Source: Actinomycetota bacterium
GTDB taxonomy: Bacteria; Actinomycetota; Actinomycetes; Nanopelagicales; Nanopelagicaceae
Assembly: GCA_026392845.1 (NCBI GenBank)
Contig: JAPLBJ010000006.1
Coordinates: 1 to 41,462, forward strand
Length of the DNA: 41,462 bases
Reading direction: 5' to 3'
Both the position numbers and the translations under genes were made by a program. Numbering within the stretch: the first letter of the stretch is position 1; every line of letters begins with the position of its first letter. Below are positions 8,628 through 18,230 of the stretch, piece after piece. The notes below the pieces were generated by a model. The model was not told where the DNA came from, did not search any database, and saw nothing but the letters and a program-made list of their open reading frames with translations.

Positions 8628-10871
8628 ATGAATGAGTCTAACGATCCACTGCTAGCAGGATTGAATCCGCAGCAATCTGCGGCTGTGACTCATGCCGGTG
8701 GTCCATTACTTGTTGTTGCAGGTGCTGGTTCAGGAAAAACTCGCGTACTCACTCGCCGTATTGCATATCTCATGTCACGACGAAATGTTGCCCCTTATCA
8801 AATATTAGCTATTACATTCACAAATAAGGCAGCAGGGGAGATGAAAGAGCGAGTTGCAGATCTCGTTGGCCCTGTTGCAAAATCAATGTGGGTATCTACA
8901 TTTCACTCAGCATGTGTACGACTTTTGAGACAAGAGGCTAATCGCCTTGGATACTCAAATTCCTTTTCCATTTATGACTCAGCAGACTCCTTGCGTCTGA
9001 TCACAATCGTTGCCAAAGAACTCAACTTAGATTCAAAACGTTATCCAGCACGTCAATTCCAGGCAATGATTTCAAATGCTAAAAATGAATTAATGGGGCC
9101 ACATGATTATGTGAATGCCACATCTAATCAATTTGAAGAAGTTGTAGCCGATGTCTACAGCATCTATCAAAAACGCCTTCAGCAGGCCAACGCTATGGAT
9201 TTTGATGATCTAATTCTCAAAACTGTTCAAGTACTTCAGCAATTTCCTGAAGCAAAAGCCCGCTTTAGATCTCGCTTTCGCCATGTATTAGTAGATGAAT
9301 ATCAAGATACTAATCATGCCCAATACATACTCGTAAAGGAACTTGTCGGAAATGAATCTGAAGGACTTCCTGCCGCTGAACTCTGTGTTGTTGGCGATGC
9401 TGACCAGTCAATCTATGGTTTCCGTGGCGCAACGATTCGCAATATCTTGCAATTCGAACTCGATTATCCAAATGCGACAACTGTCCTACTTGAACAAAAC
9501 TACCGATCAACGCAGAATATTCTCAATGCTGCCAATGCCGTTATTACGCAGAATGTAAGTCGTAAAGAAAAGAATCTCTGGTCAGAGGCGGGTGCTGGTG
9601 CACCGTTGACTGGCTATATTGCTGAGAGCGAACATGATGAAGCCCAATTTGTAACAGATGAGATTCGAGAATTACAAAAGAGTGGGTTGTCGCAACCGGG
9701 GGATACAGCAATCTTCTATCGCACGAATGCTCAATCACGTGTCTTTGAAGAAGTTTTTATGAGAAGTGCGATGCCTTACAAAGTCGTTGGTGGACTTCGC
9801 TTTTATGAACGCCGAGAAGTAAAAGATTTACTTGCTTATCTGCGTGTGCTATCAAACCTTGAAGATGAAATTTCGATTCGAAGAGTTATAAATTTACCAA
9901 AGCGCGGAATTGGTGATCGTGCCTTGGAGTGTGTGGAGTTATTTGGAAGCGCTAACGGCTTATCTTTTTGGCAGTCACTCAATCGCGCAAGTGAAGCTCC
10001 AGGAATTCCTAATCGGGCCGCGCAATCCATCAATGAATTTGTTTCCATGCTTATCGCACTCAATGTTTTAGTAGAGGCAAAGACGCGACCATCAGTAATT
10101 GTTGAGGCAGTACTAGAACAATCTGGATTATTAGCTGAGCTTGCAAGTAGCGTGGACCCACAAGATGAAGTCCGTGTTGAGAATATGAAAGAACTTTTAG
10201 CTGTGAGCATGGAATATGAAGAACGCCCTATTGAAGAACTAGGTGAAGACGAAGAGATTTCACTTGCTGGGTTCCTAGAAAAGGTTTCATTGGTCGCCGA
10301 TGCAGATGAGATTCCTGAAGGTGAAGACCATGGCGGCGTAGTAACTCTAATGACTCTACATACCGCTAAAGGTTTAGAATTTCCGACTGTTTTTCTTACA
10401 GGAATGGAAGATGGAATATTTCCACACTCTCGAACTCTTGGCGAGAAAGATGAAATTGAAGAAGAGCGACGACTTGCATACGTTGGTCTCACTCGTGCAC
10501 GTGAGCGTCTTTATATTTCTCGCGCAGAATATCGTTCCTCTTGGGGAGCGCCAACGTATAACCCTGCATCTCGTTTCTTAGATGAAATTCCAGAGAATCT
10601 CATTGAATGGCGCAATGCTTCATCATCGTCACTCTCACCATCACTTGTTAAGAAAACAAGAACAGTTACTACTGCGCCTCCACGAGCAACAGGAAAGAAA
10701 ATAAATTCAATTCAATTAGCGGTGGGTGAGCGTGTGTCACATGACACATTTGGCCTCGGCACAGTTGTGGCAACTGCAGGCGAGGGCGAGAAGGCTGAAG
10801 CGACAATAAATTTTGGAGAGTATGGCGAGAAGCGTTTACTCCTGCGTTATGCACCCGTTGAAAAGCTCTAG
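8628..10871 (+). CDS. pcrA: UvrD/PcrA-type superfamily 1 DNA helicase
   Basis: A 747-residue 3'-5' DNA helicase used in nucleotide excision repair, removal of RecA filaments and resolving replication-transcription conflicts. The Q-motif region LNPQQSAAV and Walker A GAGSGKT (32-38) are followed by FTNKAAGEM, the Walker B VLVDEYQDTN, GDADQSIYGFRGA, LEQNYRS, TLHTAKGLEF and motif VI YVGLTRARERLYIS. A C-terminal segment (about 690-747: VGERVSHDTFGLGTVV) matches the Tudor-like RNA-polymerase-binding domain of PcrA/UvrD. Length and domain order are those of actinobacterial UvrD1. The gene stands alone, divergent from the PIG-L gene and 43 bases before sucC. Confidence 0.95.
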   Translation: MNESNDPLLAGLNPQQSAAVTHAGGPLLVVAGAGSGKTRVLTRRIAYLMSRRNVAPYQILAITFTNKAAGEMKERVADLVGPVAKSMWVSTFHSACVRLLRQEANRLGYSNSFSIYDSADSLRLITIVAKELNLDSKRYPARQFQAMISNAKNELMGPHDYVNATSNQFEEVVADVYSIYQKRLQQANAMDFDDLILKTVQVLQQFPEAKARFRSRFRHVLVDEYQDTNHAQYILVKELVGNESEGLPAAELCVVGDADQSIYGFRGATIRNILQFELDYPNATTVLLEQNYRSTQNILNAANAVITQNVSRKEKNLWSEAGAGAPLTGYIAESEHDEAQFVTDEIRELQKSGLSQPGDTAIFYRTNAQSRVFEEVFMRSAMPYKVVGGLRFYERREVKDLLAYLRVLSNLEDEISIRRVINLPKRGIGDRALECVELFGSANGLSFWQSLNRASEAPGIPNRAAQSINEFVSMLIALNVLVEAKTRPSVIVEAVLEQSGLLAELASSVDPQDEVRVENMKELLAVSMEYEERPIEELGEDEEISLAGFLEKVSLVADADEIPEGEDHGGVVTLMTLHTAKGLEFPTVFLTGMEDGIFPHSRTLGEKDEIEEERRLAYVGLTRARERLYISRAEYRSSWGAPTYNPASRFLDEIPENLIEWRNASSSSLSPSLVKKTRTVTTAPPRATGKKINSIQLAVGERVSHDTFGLGTVVATAGEGEKAEATINFGEYGEKRLLLRYAPVEKL

Positions 10872-10914
10872 GATTAGGCTCTTCGTACATCATTTATTTG
10901 AATTGGAGTGATCC

Positions 10915-12066
10915 GTGGATCTCTTTGAATACCAAGCCCGTGATCTCTTTGAAAAACATGGCGTACCTGTTTTAGCTGCCGCAATTGCACACACTGCAGA
11001 TGAAGCAGAAGCAGCTGCTAAAAAAATTGGTGGCAAAGTAGTTGTCAAAGCACAAGTAAAAGTTGGTGGACGCGGAAAAGCTGGCGGAGTAAAACTCGCA
11101 GAAGACCCTACGGATGCTCGTGCAAAAGCTGGGGCAATCCTAGGAATGGATATCAAAGGTCACACTGTTCGCACAGTAATGATTGCAGCTGCAGCCCCTA
11201 TTGAATCTGAATATTATTTAGCAATTCTTCTTGATCGTTCAAACCGAACCTTCTTAGTCATGGCCTCTGTATCTGGCGGAATGGATATTGAAGAAGTAGC
11301 ACACACCGCTCCTGAAAAATTAGCAAAGATTCCTGTATCTGCAATTGATGGAATCACTCTTTCAAAAGCGCAAGAAATTGTTAGTGCAGCACAGTTTCCG
11401 GCCGATGTTGCCGAACAAGTTGCACAGGTTTTGCTCAAGCTATGGGAAGTCTTTCTATCTGAAGACGCAACCCTTGTTGAAGTCAACCCACTAGTAAAGA
11501 CAAAAGATGGAAAAGTTATTGCACTCGATGGCAAAGTTACTCTTGACGAAAATGCTGGTTTCCGCCACCCTGAACATGAAGCACTCATCGATCATGCTGC
11601 AACTAACGCACTTGAGGCAGCGGCGAAAGAGAAAGATCTCAATTACGTAAAACTTGAAGGTCAAGTAGGAATCATCGGTAATGGTGCAGGTCTTGTTATG
11701 AGCACACTCGATGTTGTCGCATATGCAGGCGAAAAACATGGTGGAGTTCGTCCAGCAAACTTCCTAGATATTGGTGGAGGTGCATCTGCTCAAGTAATGG
11801 CAGATGGACTTTCAATTATCTTGGGTGATAAAGATGTAAAGAGCGTATTCGTAAACGTATTCGGTGGAATAACTGCATGTGATGCGGTTGCGACTGGAAT
11901 TGTTCAAGCACTTGAATTACTAGGTAATAAAGCAACTAAGCCAATCGTGGTGCGCCTCGATGGAAACAATGTTCTAGAAGGTCGCGCAATTCTCAACAAA
12001 GCAGCGCATCCATTGATCGAACAGGCAGAAACTATTGATGGAGCAGCAAATCGCGCTGCAGAATAG
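10915..12066 (+). CDS. sucC: Succinyl-CoA ligase [ADP-forming] beta subunit
   Basis: The nucleotide-binding subunit of succinyl-CoA synthetase (TCA cycle, substrate-level phosphorylation). The 383 residues begin [19 protein letters not shown], the usual N-terminus of the ATP-grasp domain. [19 protein letters not shown] is the nucleotide-binding segment, LVEVNPLV and [12 protein letters not shown] are the metal-binding part, and the CoA-ligase domain has [12 protein letters not shown] and DIGGGAS. The start is GTG at 10915 after a GGAGTG ribosome site. It is followed by sucD in the order found in mycobacteria and streptomycetes. Confidence 0.96.
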   Translation: MDLFEYQARDLFEKHGVPVLAAAIAHTADEAEAAAKKIGGKVVVKAQVKVGGRGKAGGVKLAEDPTDARAKAGAILGMDIKGHTVRTVMIAAAAPIESEYYLAILLDRSNRTFLVMASVSGGMDIEEVAHTAPEKLAKIPVSAIDGITLSKAQEIVSAAQFPADVAEQVAQVLLKLWEVFLSEDATLVEVNPLVKTKDGKVIALDGKVTLDENAGFRHPEHEALIDHAATNALEAAAKEKDLNYVKLEGQVGIIGNGAGLVMSTLDVVAYAGEKHGGVRPANFLDIGGGASAQVMADGLSIILGDKDVKSVFVNVFGGITACDAVATGIVQALELLGNKATKPIVVRLDGNNVLEGRAILNKAAHPLIEQAETIDGAANRAAE

Positions 12067-12077
12067 GCGGCGAAGTA

Positions 12078-12959
12078 AAGTCTATTTTTCTCAACGAATC
12101 CAGCACAGTAATTGTTCAAGGTATGACAGGTTCTGAAGGAACAAAGCACACACGTCGCATGCTTGCCTCTGGTACTAAAGTTGTTGGCGGAGTGACACCA
12201 GGAAAAGGTGGACAGAGCGTTGATATCGATGGACATCAGCTCCCTGTTTTCAATTCGGTTTCCGAGGCGATTGCTGCAACAAAAGCAAATGTTTCTGTCG
12301 TATTTGTTCCTCCTAAGTTTGCAAAGGCAGCAGTAATCGACGCAATCGATGCTGCGATGCCACTCGTGGTTGTTATCACTGAAGGAATTCCAGTTCATGA
12401 TTCTGCAAGTTTTTATGCACATGCACTTGCAAAAGGAACAACACGAATTATCGGGCCTAACTGTCCAGGAATTATTAGCCCTGGTAAATCAAATGTAGGA
12501 ATTATCCCTGCTGATATCACAGGCCCTGGTCCAATTGGTTTAGTTTCAAAATCAGGAACTCTTACATACCAAATGATGTATGAACTTCGAGATATTGGAT
12601 TTAGTACAGCTGTTGGAATCGGTGGAGATCCAGTCATTGGAACCACGCATATTGATTGCCTGCGCGCATTCCAAGATGATCCTGATACGAAAGCAATTGT
12701 GATGATTGGTGAAATTGGTGGCGATGCTGAAGAGCGTGCTGCTGCATTTATTAGTGAATATGTAACAAAGCCAGTTGTTGGATACGTTGCAGGGTTTACG
12801 GCACCAGAAGGAAAGACAATGGGTCATGCTGGCGCAATTGTTTCTGGCTCTTCAGGAACTGCGCAAGGAAAGCAAGATGCATTAGAGGCAGCGGGAGTAA
12901 AAGTTGGTAAGACTCCAAGTGAAACGGCGCGTTTGATGCGCGCCATATTAGAGCGCTAG
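12078..12959 (+). CDS. sucD: Succinyl-CoA ligase alpha subunit with no canonical start codon
   Basis: The CoA-binding, phosphohistidine subunit of succinyl-CoA synthetase. It matches the family from [21 protein letters not shown] onward: [51 protein letters not shown] and GHAGAIVSG, which holds the phosphorylated His. Homology requires translation to begin near 12078, because the Rossmann first strand (TVIVQG) lies before the first in-frame ATG at 12123. Mycobacterial SucD has MSIFL at this point, but here the codon is AAG. A plausible ribosome site AGGCGG lies at 12065-12070. Upstream in-frame codons back to the sucC stop contain no ATG, GTG or TTG; ATA (12063) and ATT (12084) exist. From 12078 the protein is 293 residues, normal for the family. 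The boundary is therefore uncertain: a base error, an unusual start or a truncated protein. Confidence 0.85.
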   Translation, partial: KSIFLNESSTVIVQGMTGSEGTKHTRRMLASGTKVVGGVTPGKGGQSVDIDGHQLPVFNSVSEAIAATKANVSVVFVPPKFAKAAVIDAIDAAMPLVVVITEGIPVHDSASFYAHALAKGTTRIIGPNCPGIISPGKSNVGIIPADITGPGPIGLVSKSGTLTYQMMYELRDIGFSTAVGIGGDPVIGTTHIDCLRAFQDDPDTKAIVMIGEIGGDAEERAAAFISEYVTKPVVGYVAGFTAPEGKTMGHAGAIVSGSSGTAQGKQDALEAAGVKVGKTPSETARLMRAILER

Positions 12960-12965
12960 CGCACA

Positions 12966-14057
12966 ATGTTTCAGCGCGTACTTGCCGTTACTTTAGGTCA
13001 AGTAGTGCGCAGTATTGCATTGGTACTTTTGCCAATCTCATTTCTCTCCCTCATTGCGTGGGCAACTGCAGGTAGCGTCAATGGAAATACAACAGATCCA
13101 ATGCGTGGCGCGATGTGGATTTGGTTAGGCGCACACCACTTGCCATTCACACTTTCATTACCACCAGCCGGCACACCCGGATTACTTTCTTATTTGCCAT
13201 TAGGCGCACTTATATTTCCAGTACTTGCCATTCGCAGTGGTTTTGCTCGAAGTATGGAAAAGCTTGATGAGGAAGTCTCGCTAATTTCTTTTGCCAGAAT
13301 CGCTTACGTAATGGAGTACACACTCATAGCGATGCTATTTAGCTATATGAGCAGAACAGATGCTGTCCAACCACAGTGGTATTTAGCACCATTGATTATT
13401 CTCCCAATTGCAATAATGACGACCTTTAGCGTTGGGCGTCGACTAGTTATATCGCAAGCCATTCTTTTTAGCTCACGTGCTATTGCACTTTTATTGGGAG
13501 TAAGTTCAATCATTTTCGGAATAACAATTCTCACAAATCTTTCAATGGTTGAAGATCTAACTCAAGTTCTCCAACCTGGAATTCTCGGTGGAATCCTTCT
13601 TTTGTTTATCAATATTCTCTACATTCCAAATGCAATTATTGCGACACTTTCCTATTTAGCAGGCTCGGGTTTTGCAATCGGTTCAGGAACACTTGTAGCA
13701 CCGTGGAGTCATCGACTATTTGAGATTCCTGCCATTCCACTATTAGGTGCTGTTCCAGCCGAGAAGGCAATGTGGCATCTTTCTTTCATAATTATTATTA
13801 TTGCGATCGGTGCGCTTATGACGACGTGGACCATTCAACTAAGTTCTCGCACATTAGTACAGAGTTATTTCCTTTCTTGTGCAATAATTTTTCTTCTTGC
13901 TTTCTTTAGTAGTGGAGCCCTCATTACAAATATTTTGGATTCTGTTGGTGTTTCACTCTGGAAATTCCCTCTTGTAATCGGAGCAGAACTTGGGCTTGGA
14001 ATATTGTTGACAATATTTATACCCAGAATCTCGTTATCGAATCCATTGAAGCGGTGA
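12966..14057 (+). CDS. PerM-like integral membrane protein (DUF6350)
   Basis: A 363-residue polytopic membrane protein with about nine hydrophobic segments by eye, for example residues 8-34, 62-82, 120-138, 147-165, 176-205, 214-236 and 280-300, and a basic C-terminal end (SNPLKR). It lies between sucD and purN, exactly where mycobacteria encode PerM (Rv0955), a membrane protein linked to cell division and persistence. The N-terminal region with GAMWIWLGAHHLPF and YLPLGALIFPVLAI fits the DUF6350 family. The assignment rests on position and general architecture more than on motifs, and the molecular function is unknown. It starts at ATG seven bases after sucD and ends in a GTGA overlap with purN. 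Confidence 0.72.
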   Translation: MFQRVLAVTLGQVVRSIALVLLPISFLSLIAWATAGSVNGNTTDPMRGAMWIWLGAHHLPFTLSLPPAGTPGLLSYLPLGALIFPVLAIRSGFARSMEKLDEEVSLISFARIAYVMEYTLIAMLFSYMSRTDAVQPQWYLAPLIILPIAIMTTFSVGRRLVISQAILFSSRAIALLLGVSSIIFGITILTNLSMVEDLTQVLQPGILGGILLLFINILYIPNAIIATLSYLAGSGFAIGSGTLVAPWSHRLFEIPAIPLLGAVPAEKAMWHLSFIIIIIAIGALMTTWTIQLSSRTLVQSYFLSCAIIFLLAFFSSGALITNILDSVGVSLWKFPLVIGAELGLGILLTIFIPRISLSNPLKR

Positions 14058-14617
14058 AAAGAGCTGTAATCCTGGCATCAGGAAATGGAAGTTTGGTACA
14101 GGCGATCATTGATGACGCAGAACTTAAGAGCCAGATAGTTGCTGTTATATCCGATCGCGCTGATGCTCTTGTCTTAGAACGTGCACGGCTTAAAGCAATT
14201 CCAACCCATGTCATTGAAATGAAGAGTGATCGAAAGATGTGGGATTACGAAATATTTGATTGCGTGAATAATCTCAAGCCTGATCTTGTTATTAGCGCTG
14301 GCTTTATGCGGATTTTATCGCCAGATTTTGTTCAAACTTTTCCTACAGTCAACAGCCACCCAGCACTTCTTCCACTATTTCCCGGTGCCCATGCGGTTCG
14401 GGACGCGTTAGCAGCCGGAGTATCGGAAACTGGCACCACGATTCATTGGGTTGATCAAGGCATAGATACTGGAGAAATAATTACACAAGCGAGAGTTTCA
14501 ATATTGCCTGGCGATAACGAAGCATCTCTTCATGAGAGAATTAAGGAAGTTGAACGAGGTCTCATTGTTGCGGCCATAAAAGAAGTATTACCTATTCTGG
14601 AGTCACGACATGGCTGA
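14054..14617 (+). CDS. purN: Phosphoribosylglycinamide formyltransferase (GART)
   Basis: Transfers a formyl group from 10-formyl-THF to glycinamide ribonucleotide, the third step of purine synthesis. The N-terminal phosphate loop is ILASGNGS (6-13). The catalytic set is present: the Asn and His of [14 protein letters not shown] and the Asp of [12 protein letters not shown]. Its length of 187 residues is normal. The start is GTG at 14054, overlapping the stop of the PerM-like gene by four bases, and its end overlaps purH by eight bases. It is therefore translated in series with purH. Confidence 0.95.
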   Translation: MKRAVILASGNGSLVQAIIDDAELKSQIVAVISDRADALVLERARLKAIPTHVIEMKSDRKMWDYEIFDCVNNLKPDLVISAGFMRILSPDFVQTFPTVNSHPALLPLFPGAHAVRDALAAGVSETGTTIHWVDQGIDTGEIITQARVSILPGDNEASLHERIKEVERGLIVAAIKEVLPILESRHG

Positions 14618-16148
14618 TCGCAAACCAATCCGCAGAGCGCTCATCAGCGTCTATGACAAAGCCAGACTTGTAGAAATTGGAAAAGTCCTATCTGATGCTG
14701 GAGTAGAGATTCTTTCTACAGGATCTACTGCAAAGAATTTAGCGGATGCAGGGATAGCAGTTACAGAAGTCAGCGCATATACAGGATTTCCAGAGATCAT
14801 GGGCGGACGCGTAAAGACATTACACCCCCGCGTGCATTCCGGAATATTGGCAGATCAAAATAATCCAGAGCATATGCAAGCAATTAAAGATTTAGATATT
14901 GCACCCTTTGATCTAGTAATCATCAATCTATATCCCTTCGCAGCCACAATTGCCTCTGGTGCAAAGTTCGCTGAATGTATTGAACAAATTGATATTGGTG
15001 GCCCATCAATGTTGCGTGGTGCAGCAAAGAATCATGGCTCCGTTGCCGTTCTCAGTAATACATCTCAATATGATCTACTTGTTACCGCAATCAAAGCAGG
15101 TGGTTTTACTGGGCAAGAGCGTCAAGATTTAGCTCGAGATGTATTTAGAACAACAGCAGAGTATGACCTCACTATTGCTAACTGGTTAGGCAAAGACGAA
15201 GAACTTCCGGAATGGTTTGGACGAATCTGGCACCAAGAAAATACTTTGCGCTACGGGGAGAATCCACATCAAAGCGCAGCCATTTATTCAGGTGGCCCAT
15301 CAGGAATTGTTAGCGCAGAGCAACTACATGGCAAAGAGATGTCTTTCAATAATTACACGGATGCAGATGCTGCTTGGCGTGCTGTATTAGATCATCGCGA
15401 TCCTGCAGTTGCGATCATGAAGCATGCTAATCCATGTGGAATTGCAGTCTGCGCACTTGGTGTTGGCATTGCATATAAGCATGCACACGAGTGTGACCCA
15501 GTCTCAGCATTTGGTGGTGTTGTAGCAGCTAACCGAATTGTTACAGTTGAAATGGCAACCCCACTTTCACAAGTTTTTACAGAGGTAATTATTGCTCCAG
15601 GCTATGAACCAGAAGCCCTTGAAATTCTTTCTAAGAAGCCATCAATTCGTATTTTGCAATGCGAAGTTCCTGGAATCAATCCATTAGAAATGCGCCCTGT
15701 TTCCGGTGGAGTGTTATTACAAAATACTGACCTCATAGATGCATCAGGTGATTCACCATCGCAATGGAAACAAGTATCTGGTCAGCCAGTTGATTTACAA
15801 GCAATGAGAGATCTTGAATTTGCGTGGCGCAGTGTTCGAAGCGTCAAAAGCAATGCAATTCTGCTTGCAAAAGATACTGCCTCAGTTGGAATAGGTATGG
15901 GTCAAGTAAATAGAGTTGATTCTGCAAAGCTTGCAGTTGAGCGCGCAGGAGATCGAGTCAAAGGAAGCGTTGCTGCAAGTGATGCATTCTTTCCATTTGC
16001 TGATGGCTTACAGATTCTCATCGATGCAGGAATTACCGCTGTAGTTCAACCAGGTGGAAGCGTGCGCGACGAAGAAGTAATTGCTGCAGCGCAAAGCGCC
16101 GGAATCGCGATGTTTTTCACGGGTACCAGACACTTCTCCCACGCCTAA
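14610..16148 (+). CDS. purH: Bifunctional AICAR transformylase/IMP cyclohydrolase
   Basis: Performs the last two steps of IMP synthesis. The N-terminal IMP cyclohydrolase (MGS-like) domain covers about residues 1-195 with [24 protein letters not shown] and [17 protein letters not shown]. The AICAR transformylase domain follows, with [39 protein letters not shown], and the C-terminal GTRHFSH carrying the family's terminal His. The 512-residue length is normal. It overlaps purN by eight bases; folD, 12 bases downstream, supplies formyl-THF precursors, so formyl-group users and suppliers are grouped. Confidence 0.97.
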   Translation: MADRKPIRRALISVYDKARLVEIGKVLSDAGVEILSTGSTAKNLADAGIAVTEVSAYTGFPEIMGGRVKTLHPRVHSGILADQNNPEHMQAIKDLDIAPFDLVIINLYPFAATIASGAKFAECIEQIDIGGPSMLRGAAKNHGSVAVLSNTSQYDLLVTAIKAGGFTGQERQDLARDVFRTTAEYDLTIANWLGKDEELPEWFGRIWHQENTLRYGENPHQSAAIYSGGPSGIVSAEQLHGKEMSFNNYTDADAAWRAVLDHRDPAVAIMKHANPCGIAVCALGVGIAYKHAHECDPVSAFGGVVAANRIVTVEMATPLSQVFTEVIIAPGYEPEALEILSKKPSIRILQCEVPGINPLEMRPVSGGVLLQNTDLIDASGDSPSQWKQVSGQPVDLQAMRDLEFAWRSVRSVKSNAILLAKDTASVGIGMGQVNRVDSAKLAVERAGDRVKGSVAASDAFFPFADGLQILIDAGITAVVQPGGSVRDEEVIAAAQSAGIAMFFTGTRHFSHA

Positions 16149-16160
16149 TAGGATACGAAC

Positions 16161-17000
16161 ATGAGCGCAGTGATTCTGGATGGCAAAGCATTAGCCACTC
16201 AAATAAAACAAGAGCTAGCGCTGCGCGTTGCAGTATTGAAAGAAAAAGGAATCACGCCAGGACTAGGCACAATTCTTGTTGGAGATGATCCTGGTTCCCA
16301 CTCTTACGTTGGTGGCAAACATAGTGATTGCAAAGAAGTAGGAATCACATCAATACGTATTGATCTTCCAGCAAGTGCATCGGAAAGTGATGTTCTCGCC
16401 GCAGTCAAAGATCTCAATTCATCTAAAGAATGCACTGGTTATATTGTGCAATTACCACTTCCAAAGGGAATAAATACTCAGAAAGTTTTAGAAGCAATCG
16501 ATCCTAATAAGGATGCTGATGGCTTGCATCCAATGAATTTAGGACGATTAGTAGCAGGTTATGACGCACCTCTTCCTTGCACACCCCGTGCAATCGTTGC
16601 GCTACTTCGTCATTACAGAATAAATCTTGATGGTGCCGAAATTACTGTTATTGGTCGTGGTCTAACAGTGGGCCGGCCATTAGGTTTATTGCTCACAAGA
16701 CGTGCAGAAAATGCAACAGTTACTCTTACTCATACAGGTACAAAAGATTTAGCAAAGCACACCCGAAATGCTGACATTGTTGTAGCTGCAATTGGCCAGA
16801 CACATTTTCTAAAAGCTGACATGGTCAAGCCCGGTGCAACTCTTATTGATGTTGGAATTAGCCGCGGTGACTCAGGATTGAATGGAGATATTTCTCCAGA
16901 GGCGTATGCAATTGCTAGTTTTGTTTCGCCGATGCCTGGCGGAGTTGGACCAATGACACGTGCAATGTTATTAACAAATGTGGTTGATGCATGCAGCTGA
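16161..17000 (+). CDS. folD: Methylenetetrahydrofolate dehydrogenase/cyclohydrolase
   Basis: Interconverts methylene-, methenyl- and 10-formyl-tetrahydrofolate in the cytoplasm. Visible motifs are [18 protein letters not shown], the catalytic Lys-containing VGGKHSDC region, [23 protein letters not shown], the NADP-binding [13 protein letters not shown] and [13 protein letters not shown] near the end. In the common substrate motif YVxxK the sequence reads YVGGK, so the Lys is kept. The length (279) is standard. It follows purH closely and overlaps the start of a small membrane protein gene by ten bases. Confidence 0.96.
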   Translation: MSAVILDGKALATQIKQELALRVAVLKEKGITPGLGTILVGDDPGSHSYVGGKHSDCKEVGITSIRIDLPASASESDVLAAVKDLNSSKECTGYIVQLPLPKGINTQKVLEAIDPNKDADGLHPMNLGRLVAGYDAPLPCTPRAIVALLRHYRINLDGAEITVIGRGLTVGRPLGLLLTRRAENATVTLTHTGTKDLAKHTRNADIVVAAIGQTHFLKADMVKPGATLIDVGISRGDSGLNGDISPEAYAIASFVSPMPGGVGPMTRAMLLTNVVDACS

Positions 17001-17218
17001 TCTCAAGCACTTTGCGAATCAGTAGCTACTCCCTCATATGTTTGGGAGTACTTATGGGCATCATTGGTTACGTGAGAACTGGGTCACTTCTTATCGGCGG
17101 TGGAACACTCGGTCATGCAATTGCTGCACGAAATTCACGCAGGATTGAGTTCTTTTTGCCTGCAGCCATTGCGGTGGCGCTCTTCGTTCTGGCAATAGCA
17201 CTACCGCATGGACGGTAG
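16991..17218 (+). CDS. Small two-helix membrane protein, DUF3017-like
   Basis: A 75-residue protein with two hydrophobic segments (about residues 13-38 and 53-70) separated by a polar loop with [11 protein letters not shown]. Actinobacteria often encode a DUF3017 membrane protein between folD and mdh, and both the position and the helix-loop-helix pattern with a SRR-type loop agree. The start ATG lies inside the folD 3' end, ten bases from the folD stop. The function is unknown. Confidence 0.6.
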   Translation: MQLISSTLRISSYSLICLGVLMGIIGYVRTGSLLIGGGTLGHAIAARNSRRIEFFLPAAIAVALFVLAIALPHGR

Positions 17219-17223
17219 AGTTA

Positions 17224-17237
17224 TCTTGACGTCAAGA
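17224..17237. promoter_or_regulatory. Perfect 14-bp palindrome upstream of mdh (probable operator)
   Basis: TCTTGACGTCAAGA is a perfect palindrome 28 bases before the mdh ATG, in the only gap of the folD-mdh region. Its shape resembles operators of MarR-family regulators; in Streptomyces the MarR protein TamR controls TCA-cycle genes through a palindromic site. The link to TamR is inference. It overlaps TTGAC, which could also serve as a -35 box. Confidence 0.5.
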
Positions 17238-17264
17238 GAGTTGTAAACGACAAAGGAGTACGCC

Positions 17265-18215
17265 ATGGGCGGAAAAGTTACAGTTGTAGGTGCAGGATTC
17301 TACGGATCAACAACAGCGCTTCGGTTAGCTGAATACAACATCTTTGACACAGTTGTACTTACCGACATCCTTGAAGGAAAGCCAGAAGGTTTGGCACTCG
17401 ATATGAATCAATCTCGTTCAATCGAAGGATTTGAAACAAAAATTATTGGCGCAACAACAACTCCTGAAGGTGCTGGCTACGAAGCAACTGCGAATTCAGA
17501 TGTAGTTGTCATTACTGCTGGACTTCCTCGCAAGCCAGGAATGAGTCGTATGGATCTCATTGGCGTCAATGCAGGAATCGTTCGTGGGGTTGCTGAAAAT
17601 ATTGCTAAACACTCACCCAAAGCAGTCATAATCGTTGTATCTAATCCACTCGATGAGATGACAGCACTTACTCAGATTGCATCAAATTTCCCAAAGAATC
17701 GCGTAATGGGTCAGGCAGGAATGCTCGATACAGCGCGCTTTACTAACTTTGTTGCTGAAAAATTAGGCGTAAAGGTTGGTTCTGTAAAGACACTGACACT
17801 TGGTTCACACGGAGACACAATGGTTCCAGTTCCAAGTCGTTGCACCGTCGATGGTAAGGCACTCAGTGATCTTCTTTCACAGCCAGAGATTGATGAATTA
17901 GTGGATCGCACACGCAATGGTGGCGCAGAAGTTGTTGCGCTACTAAAAACGGGTTCTGCATATTACGCACCATCTGCAGCGGCTGCTCGTATGGCAAAAG
18001 CAGTAATTGAAGACTCAGGTGCAGTAATGCCAGTGTGCGCATGGGTCGATGGCGAATATGGAATTTCTGGTGTCTATCTTGGTGTTGAAGCTGAGATTGG
18101 TCGCGAAGGAATTAAGAAAGTAGTTGAAAGCAAACTTACTGATTCAGAAGTTAGCGCTTTGAAAGCAGCTGCTGAAGCTGTCCGTGCAAAACAAGCAGAT
18201 GTTCTAACACTCTAA
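17265..18215 (+). CDS. mdh: Malate dehydrogenase (NAD-dependent, LDH-like type)
   Basis: Oxidises malate to oxaloacetate in the TCA cycle. The Rossmann loop VVGAGFYGSTTA is at 7-18 with the NAD-selecting Asp in VLTDI. The mobile loop LPRKPGMSR carries the two arginines expected for malate instead of lactate. The catalytic His is in GSHGDTMVP, and the oxaloacetate-binding Arg is in MLDTARF. The 316-residue length is normal for the LDH-like MDH group. An AAAGGAG ribosome site precedes the ATG. icd follows 15 bases later, so the two TCA genes form an operon below the palindrome at 17224. Confidence 0.96.
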   Translation: MGGKVTVVGAGFYGSTTALRLAEYNIFDTVVLTDILEGKPEGLALDMNQSRSIEGFETKIIGATTTPEGAGYEATANSDVVVITAGLPRKPGMSRMDLIGVNAGIVRGVAENIAKHSPKAVIIVVSNPLDEMTALTQIASNFPKNRVMGQAGMLDTARFTNFVAEKLGVKVGSVKTLTLGSHGDTMVPVPSRCTVDGKALSDLLSQPEIDELVDRTRNGGAEVVALLKTGSAYYAPSAAAARMAKAVIEDSGAVMPVCAWVDGEYGISGVYLGVEAEIGREGIKKVVESKLTDSEVSALKAAAEAVRAKQADVLTL

Positions 18216-18230
18216 GGAGCAAGTACTCAA

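Noticed and set aside
9836-10492. 218-residue open frame on the minus strand inside the helicase gene
   Set aside because: It lies wholly antisense to conserved helicase motifs, is rich in Ser/Arg and shows no family features; it is a shadow of the coding strand.
11904-12422. 172-residue open frame on the minus strand across the sucC-sucD junction
   Set aside because: Antisense to two conserved enzymes; Cys/Asn-rich composition typical of shadow frames.
12123-12959. sucD starting at the internal ATG 12123
   Set aside because: This would cut the conserved first strand of the CoA-binding fold; homology continues about 15 codons upstream to 12078.
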